From: an uncultured Clostridia bacterium
GTDB lineage: Bacteria > Bacillota > Clostridia > Oscillospirales > Acutalibacteraceae
Direction of reading: 5' to 3'
Length of the DNA stretch: 7,390 nt
Assembly: GCA_937876375.1 (NCBI GenBank)
Contig: CALEHY010000013.1
Location: 1-7,390, forward strand
The notes below the pieces were generated by a model. It was given only the letters and a program-made list of their open reading frames with translations. It searched no databases and was not told where the DNA came from. A program made the position numbers and the translations under genes. Shown in pieces: positions 5,075 through 7,390 of the stretch. Within the stretch, counting starts at the first letter, position 1. The number at the start of each line of letters is the position of its first letter.

Positions 5075-6748
5075 ATGGAAAGATTTGTTACAAAGTATGA
5101 GGTAGAGGCTACAATGTACCAAAAGTTTGCTGCTATCGCAGAGGACAGAGGCAACAAGCCTTGCCTATATTATTACAACAATACTATCAGCTTTGCACAG
5201 GTTAAGGAGATGGTTGACCTTGCAGCTGCTGGTCTGCTTGCAAATGGCTGTAAGAAGGGTGACAGAGTTATCGTTTGTGCTCCTAACACACCACAGTGTA
5301 TTGCTGCTGTTTATGCTATTAACAGAATTGGCGCTATCGCTTCAATGCTTCATCCACTATCTGTTGCATCAGAGGCACAGTATGCAAAGAATCTTGTTGG
5401 CGCAAAGTTTGCATTCTGCTTCGACGTTAGTGAAAAGGCATTTGCTGGTATGGATGATGTTACTGTTATCAAGTGTCCTACAGCACAGTATTTTCCAAAG
5501 AGTGTTTATGGTATGCTTGCTAATATGACTTATAAAAAGAAGATTAAGGGCAAGACAGCACCAGCCCAGGGCGTTAAGAAGCTTATGACCTGGTCAGAGC
5601 TACTTAAGGATGGTAAGAACTACAAGGGTGATATCGTTACAGAGTCTGACCCAGATGCTACAGCAGTTACTATGATGACTGGTGGCACAACTGGTAATCC
5701 AAAGGCTGTTATGCTATCTAATTATAATGTTAACTCCTTGTCATATGAGCTAGTTGACGTTGTTGATACAACACTTCATATGGCTGTTGACCCAGACAAT
5801 GATTGTATGCTTACAGCGTTGCCAGTATTCCATGGCTTCGGCTTTGCACTATGTATGCATGTATCAATGATTACTGGTATGGCACAGGCTATCTTCCCAC
5901 AGTTTGATGCAAAAATGTGCTCTGACGCTATTAAGAAGTATAAGATTAACTATGTTTTCGGTGTGCCAGATTTCTTCGAGAAGGTTTACAAGGCTGGCTA
6001 TTTGAAGAATGTTAATATGTCTACCATGAAGCTTATTGGCTCTGGTGGTGACGTTGTTCCTTATTCTCTAACAGAGAAGATGGATAGATTGCTAAAGGAG
6101 AATGGTGCAAAGACACACTTCACTACTGGCTATGGTCTAACAGAGTGTGTAACATGCTGTACATTCTGCGATATGACTAGAGAGGCTCCACAGGGTTGTA
6201 TCGGTCTACCTTGCTATAATATTGAGACTATGACTGTTAAGCCTGGCACAACTGAAAAGGTTGAGGGTGAGGATGGTGAGCTTTGCGTTTACGGTCCAAC
6301 ACTTATGCAGGGTTACTGGAACGACCCAGAGGAGACAGCAAAGGTGCTCGTTAAGCATGATGATGGCAGAGTATGGCTACACACTGGCGATATGTGTCGT
6401 ATCACTCCAGAGACTGGCGATATCTACTATCGTCAGAGACTCAAGAGAGTGTACAAGATTGCTGGCTACCTAGTATATCCTTCATTCATTGAGGAGAGCT
6501 ATCGTGCTATGGCAGAGATTTATGATTGCTGTGCTATCGGTATCGGTGAAGAGGGCAAGACCCAGATTAAGCTATTCGTTGTTAAGAATAAGAAATATAA
6601 GGACGATAATGAGGAGCAGCTAACCGAGAAGATTATTCAGTTCGGCAAGCAGAATCTATCAAAGTGGAGCATCCCAGCAGTAGTCGAGTATATCGACGAG
6701 CTACCAAGAACAAAGATTGGTAAGGTAGATTTCAAGGTGCTTAAATAA
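5075..6748 (+). CDS. AMP-forming acyl-CoA ligase (ANL superfamily)
   Basis: The enzyme should activate a carboxylic acid with ATP to an acyl-adenylate and pass it to CoA. The 557-residue protein shows the full motif set: the phosphate loop TGGTTGNPK (202-210), LPVFHGFG (249-256), GYGLTE (352-357), TGD (437-439, Asp439 binding the ribose), the hinge region RLKRVYKIAGYLVYP (455-469), and the C-terminal catalytic Lys550 in PRTKIGKVD. In the hinge the usual GR-K-D is QR-K-R. There is no signal peptide, so it is cytosolic. Start: GAGGG at 5064-5068, six bases before ATG. It is monocistronic, with its own promoter and terminator. Fatty-acid, aromatic-acid and bile-acid CoA ligases (BaiB type) all fit; motifs alone do not decide the substrate. 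Confidence 0.92.
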   Translation: MERFVTKYEVEATMYQKFAAIAEDRGNKPCLYYYNNTISFAQVKEMVDLAAAGLLANGCKKGDRVIVCAPNTPQCIAAVYAINRIGAIASMLHPLSVASEAQYAKNLVGAKFAFCFDVSEKAFAGMDDVTVIKCPTAQYFPKSVYGMLANMTYKKKIKGKTAPAQGVKKLMTWSELLKDGKNYKGDIVTESDPDATAVTMMTGGTTGNPKAVMLSNYNVNSLSYELVDVVDTTLHMAVDPDNDCMLTALPVFHGFGFALCMHVSMITGMAQAIFPQFDAKMCSDAIKKYKINYVFGVPDFFEKVYKAGYLKNVNMSTMKLIGSGGDVVPYSLTEKMDRLLKENGAKTHFTTGYGLTECVTCCTFCDMTREAPQGCIGLPCYNIETMTVKPGTTEKVEGEDGELCVYGPTLMQGYWNDPEETAKVLVKHDDGRVWLHTGDMCRITPETGDIYYRQRLKRVYKIAGYLVYPSFIEESYRAMAEIYDCCAIGIGEEGKTQIKLFVVKNKKYKDDNEEQLTEKIIQFGKQNLSKWSIPAVVEYIDELPRTKIGKVDFKVLK

Positions 6749-6762
6749 TGATATAATTGATT

Positions 6763-6798
6763 ATACGACACTCTCTTTTTGAGGGTGTCGTATTTTTA
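6763..6798 (+). terminator. Rho-independent terminator of the acyl-CoA ligase gene
   Basis: ATACGACACTCTC (6763-6775) pairs with GAGGGTGTCGTAT (6781-6793) over 13 bp with one wobble and a 5-T loop, followed by TTTTTATA. It starts 14 nt after the stop codon. Confidence 0.93.
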
Positions 6799-6811
6799 TA
6801 TCAAGTGCATT

Positions 6812-6842
6812 TTGACAGATAATATAGGTGTTGCGACATTTT
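6812..6842 (+). repeat. Partial copy C of the terminator-linked repeat module
   Basis: Begins TTGACAGATA and continues GGTGTTGCGACA. It matches 6957-6987 at about 23 of 31 positions and starts 18 nt after the terminator stem of the acyl-CoA ligase. The TTGACA has no -10 box at the right distance, so I do not call a promoter. Confidence 0.6.
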
Positions 6843-6879
6843 AGTAATTTGCAAGGGCTTTCTTGTGTAAATGGAGGCG

Positions 6880-6895
6880 TTTTGTTATAACAAAA
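6880..6895. other. Perfect 16-bp palindrome TTTTGTTATAACAAAA
   Basis: An 8+8 dyad with no spacer, in DNA between two hairpins that has no gene. It shares the TTGTTAT arm with the palindrome at 3430-3444. It could be a protein binding site; its A+T content makes chance possible. Confidence 0.4.
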
Positions 6896-6907
6896 AAGAG
6901 CACTCGT

Positions 6908-6942
6908 ATCCGATACTCTCAATAAGGATGGTATCGGATTTT
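6908..6942 (+). terminator. Terminator-like hairpin without an obvious gene
   Basis: ATCCGATAC (6908-6916) and GTATCGGAT (6931-6939) form a perfect 9-bp stem with a 14-nt loop, followed by TTTAT. No reading frame or promoter that I can support lies between the ligase terminator and this hairpin, so it is either a second back-up terminator or the end of an undetected short RNA. Confidence 0.55.
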
Positions 6943-6956
6943 ATCTTTAACTCGCC

Positions 6957-6987
6957 TTGACAGATATTCTTGGTATCGCGCCAACTT
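6957..6987 (+). repeat. Partial copy D of the terminator-linked repeat module
   Basis: TTGACAGATATT is followed by TTGGTATCGCGCCAA. It matches 3175-3201 in the right composite repeat at about 22 of 27 positions, and the likeness continues into ATTGAAAA. It starts 17 nt after the hairpin at 6908-6939. Its far end runs into the -35 box of the small membrane protein gene. Confidence 0.65.
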
Positions 6988-6991
6988 GATA

Positions 6992-7020
6992 TTGAAAACA
7001 TTTTGTAAAAATGTTACTAT
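6992..7020 (+). promoter_or_regulatory. Promoter of the small membrane protein gene
   Basis: TTGAAA (6992-6997) and TACTAT (7015-7020) are 17 bp apart. The -35 box is good, the -10 box has four of six consensus bases. The leader would be about 33 nt. Confidence 0.6.
6997..7015. promoter_or_regulatory. Candidate operator AACATTTT-GTA-AAAATGTT inside the promoter
   Basis: A perfect 8+3+8 inverted repeat exactly fills the spacer between the -35 and -10 boxes. A bound protein would block RNA polymerase. No regulator gene is visible in the window. It is mostly A and T, so chance cannot be excluded. Confidence 0.45.
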
Positions 7021-7059
7021 TTAAATAAAGAATACACATAAACTAACTGGAGTTGTAAT

Positions 7060-7263
7060 ATGATTAAGATTTTTCTTGTTTTGATACTGTTGTCCATATT
7101 TATTTTCCTTATTGTACTTCTTGCAAAAGAAGCAAAAGAAAAATCATATGATAATGATAACATAATATTTAAAATAATAGATTTTATTATTGAAGAAGAC
7201 CTTACTATCGGTATATTATTTGTTTTGATCGTTTTGATATGTATTATCGTTTTTGGTTTATAA
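7060..7263 (+). CDS. Small two-helix membrane protein, unknown function
   Basis: A 67-residue protein I do not recognise. It has two hydrophobic helices at about 3-22 and 49-66, joined by a charged loop (23-48) that is basic at first (KEAKEK) and then acidic (DND, EED). The layout suggests a membrane hairpin with both ends on one side. Support for a real gene: TGGAG at 7048-7052, seven bases before ATG, a promoter upstream, and a clean stop. The DNA is much richer in A+T than the enzyme genes, and codon use is correspondingly different, which may mean recent arrival or only the usual bias of small membrane proteins. It stands alone, with no partner gene in the window. Confidence 0.65.
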   Translation: MIKIFLVLILLSIFIFLIVLLAKEAKEKSYDNDNIIFKIIDFIIEEDLTIGILFVLIVLICIIVFGL

Positions 7264-7285
7264 GGTTTCAATAATTAATACTAGG

Positions 7286-7313
7286 TTGTCGTAATATTTT
7301 AGATATATAACAA
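7286..7313 (-). repeat. Possible degenerate copy E of the repeat module
   Basis: On the minus strand this begins TTGTTA and ends TATTACGACAA, with the same overall length (28) as the module in the right composite repeat and about 19 of 28 matching bases. It directly follows the hairpin at 7316-7339 in that orientation. The match is weak in A+T-rich DNA. Confidence 0.3.
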
Positions 7314-7315
7314 AA

Positions 7316-7339
7316 ATTCCCTATCGCAAGATAGGGAAT
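7316..7339 (-). terminator. Hairpin with GCAA loop, T-tail on the minus strand
   Basis: ATTCCCTATC (7316-7325) and GATAGGGAAT (7330-7339) form a perfect 10-bp stem closed by a GCAA tetraloop. On the minus strand it runs into TTTTTG, which makes a good terminator for a minus-strand transcript; on the plus strand the following bases are AATAATAG, so it would end the small membrane protein transcript only weakly. Confidence 0.6.
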
Positions 7340-7347
7340 AATAGATG

Positions 7348-7376
7348 TTGACAAATATAAAATAATTGCATATAAT
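7348..7376 (+). promoter_or_regulatory. Consensus sigma-A promoter reading out of the right edge
   Basis: TTGACA (7348-7353) and TATAAT (7371-7376) are perfect and exactly 17 bp apart. Transcription would start near 7383. The final AAGG may be the start of a ribosome binding site for a gene beyond the window. Confidence 0.8.
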
Positions 7377-7390
7377 ATAAATGAACAAGG

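Noticed and set aside
6812..6817. TTGACA as a promoter -35 box
   Set aside because: No acceptable -10 box occurs 15-19 bp downstream; the hexamer is part of the repeat module and recurs at 6957 also without a -10 box.
7017..7271. Minus-strand open frame opposite the small membrane protein
   Set aside because: It has no ribosome binding site or promoter signal, whereas the plus-strand frame has both and shows two clean membrane helices.
7381..7390. ATG at 7381 as the start of a gene at the right edge
   Set aside because: It is at the predicted transcription start without a ribosome binding site; the AAGG after it looks more like the beginning of one.

Overview
The window looks like a chromosomal piece of a low-G+C Gram-positive anaerobe of the Clostridia, probably a gut Oscillospirales or Lachnospirales relative. 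The grounds are strong GGAGG-type ribosome binding sites, near-consensus sigma-A promoters (TTGACA/TATAAT, 17-bp spacers), A+T-rich intergenic DNA, an Fe-S flavin oxidoreductase of the enoate reductase type, and stubby intergenic hairpin repeats. The exact family cannot be told from the sequence alone.

Layout, left to right. (1) 1-3296: a divergent gene pair, a short-chain dehydrogenase (minus) and a large FMN/Fe-S/FAD ene-reductase of the FadH/BaiCD/enoate-reductase type (plus), fired from back-to-back promoters in a ~120-bp gap. The pair is enclosed by two inverted copies of one composite repeat. Each copy begins with the terminator hairpin of the adjacent gene and ends in a GGGCGG...CCGCCC hairpin. 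(2) 3096-3551: a gene-free stretch filled with that repeat, two further hairpins of the same type and the terminator of the next operon. (3) 3552-4903 (minus): a two-gene operon, a multi-pass membrane protein overlapping ung (uracil-DNA glycosylase) by 4 nt. (4) 4904-5074: a second divergent promoter region with a 14-bp dyad that looks like an operator. (5) 5075-6748 (plus): an AMP-forming acyl-CoA ligase with a strong terminator. (6) 6749-7390: A+T-rich DNA with two partial copies of the same repeat module, each just after a hairpin, a 67-residue two-helix membrane protein with a palindrome inside its promoter, a hairpin, and a consensus promoter reading out of the right edge.

How the genes may work together. 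Acyl-CoA ligase, SDR and FMN/Fe-S ene-reductase are the three enzyme classes used for reductive metabolism of activated acids, as in bile-acid 7-dehydroxylation (bai) and aromatic or enoate reduction. Here they are three separately promoted units interrupted by ung, so a shared pathway is an inference and the substrate is unknown.

The most unusual content is non-coding: the inverted repeat around the SDR/ene-reductase pair, and a short repeat module that recurs directly downstream of terminator hairpins of unrelated sequence.
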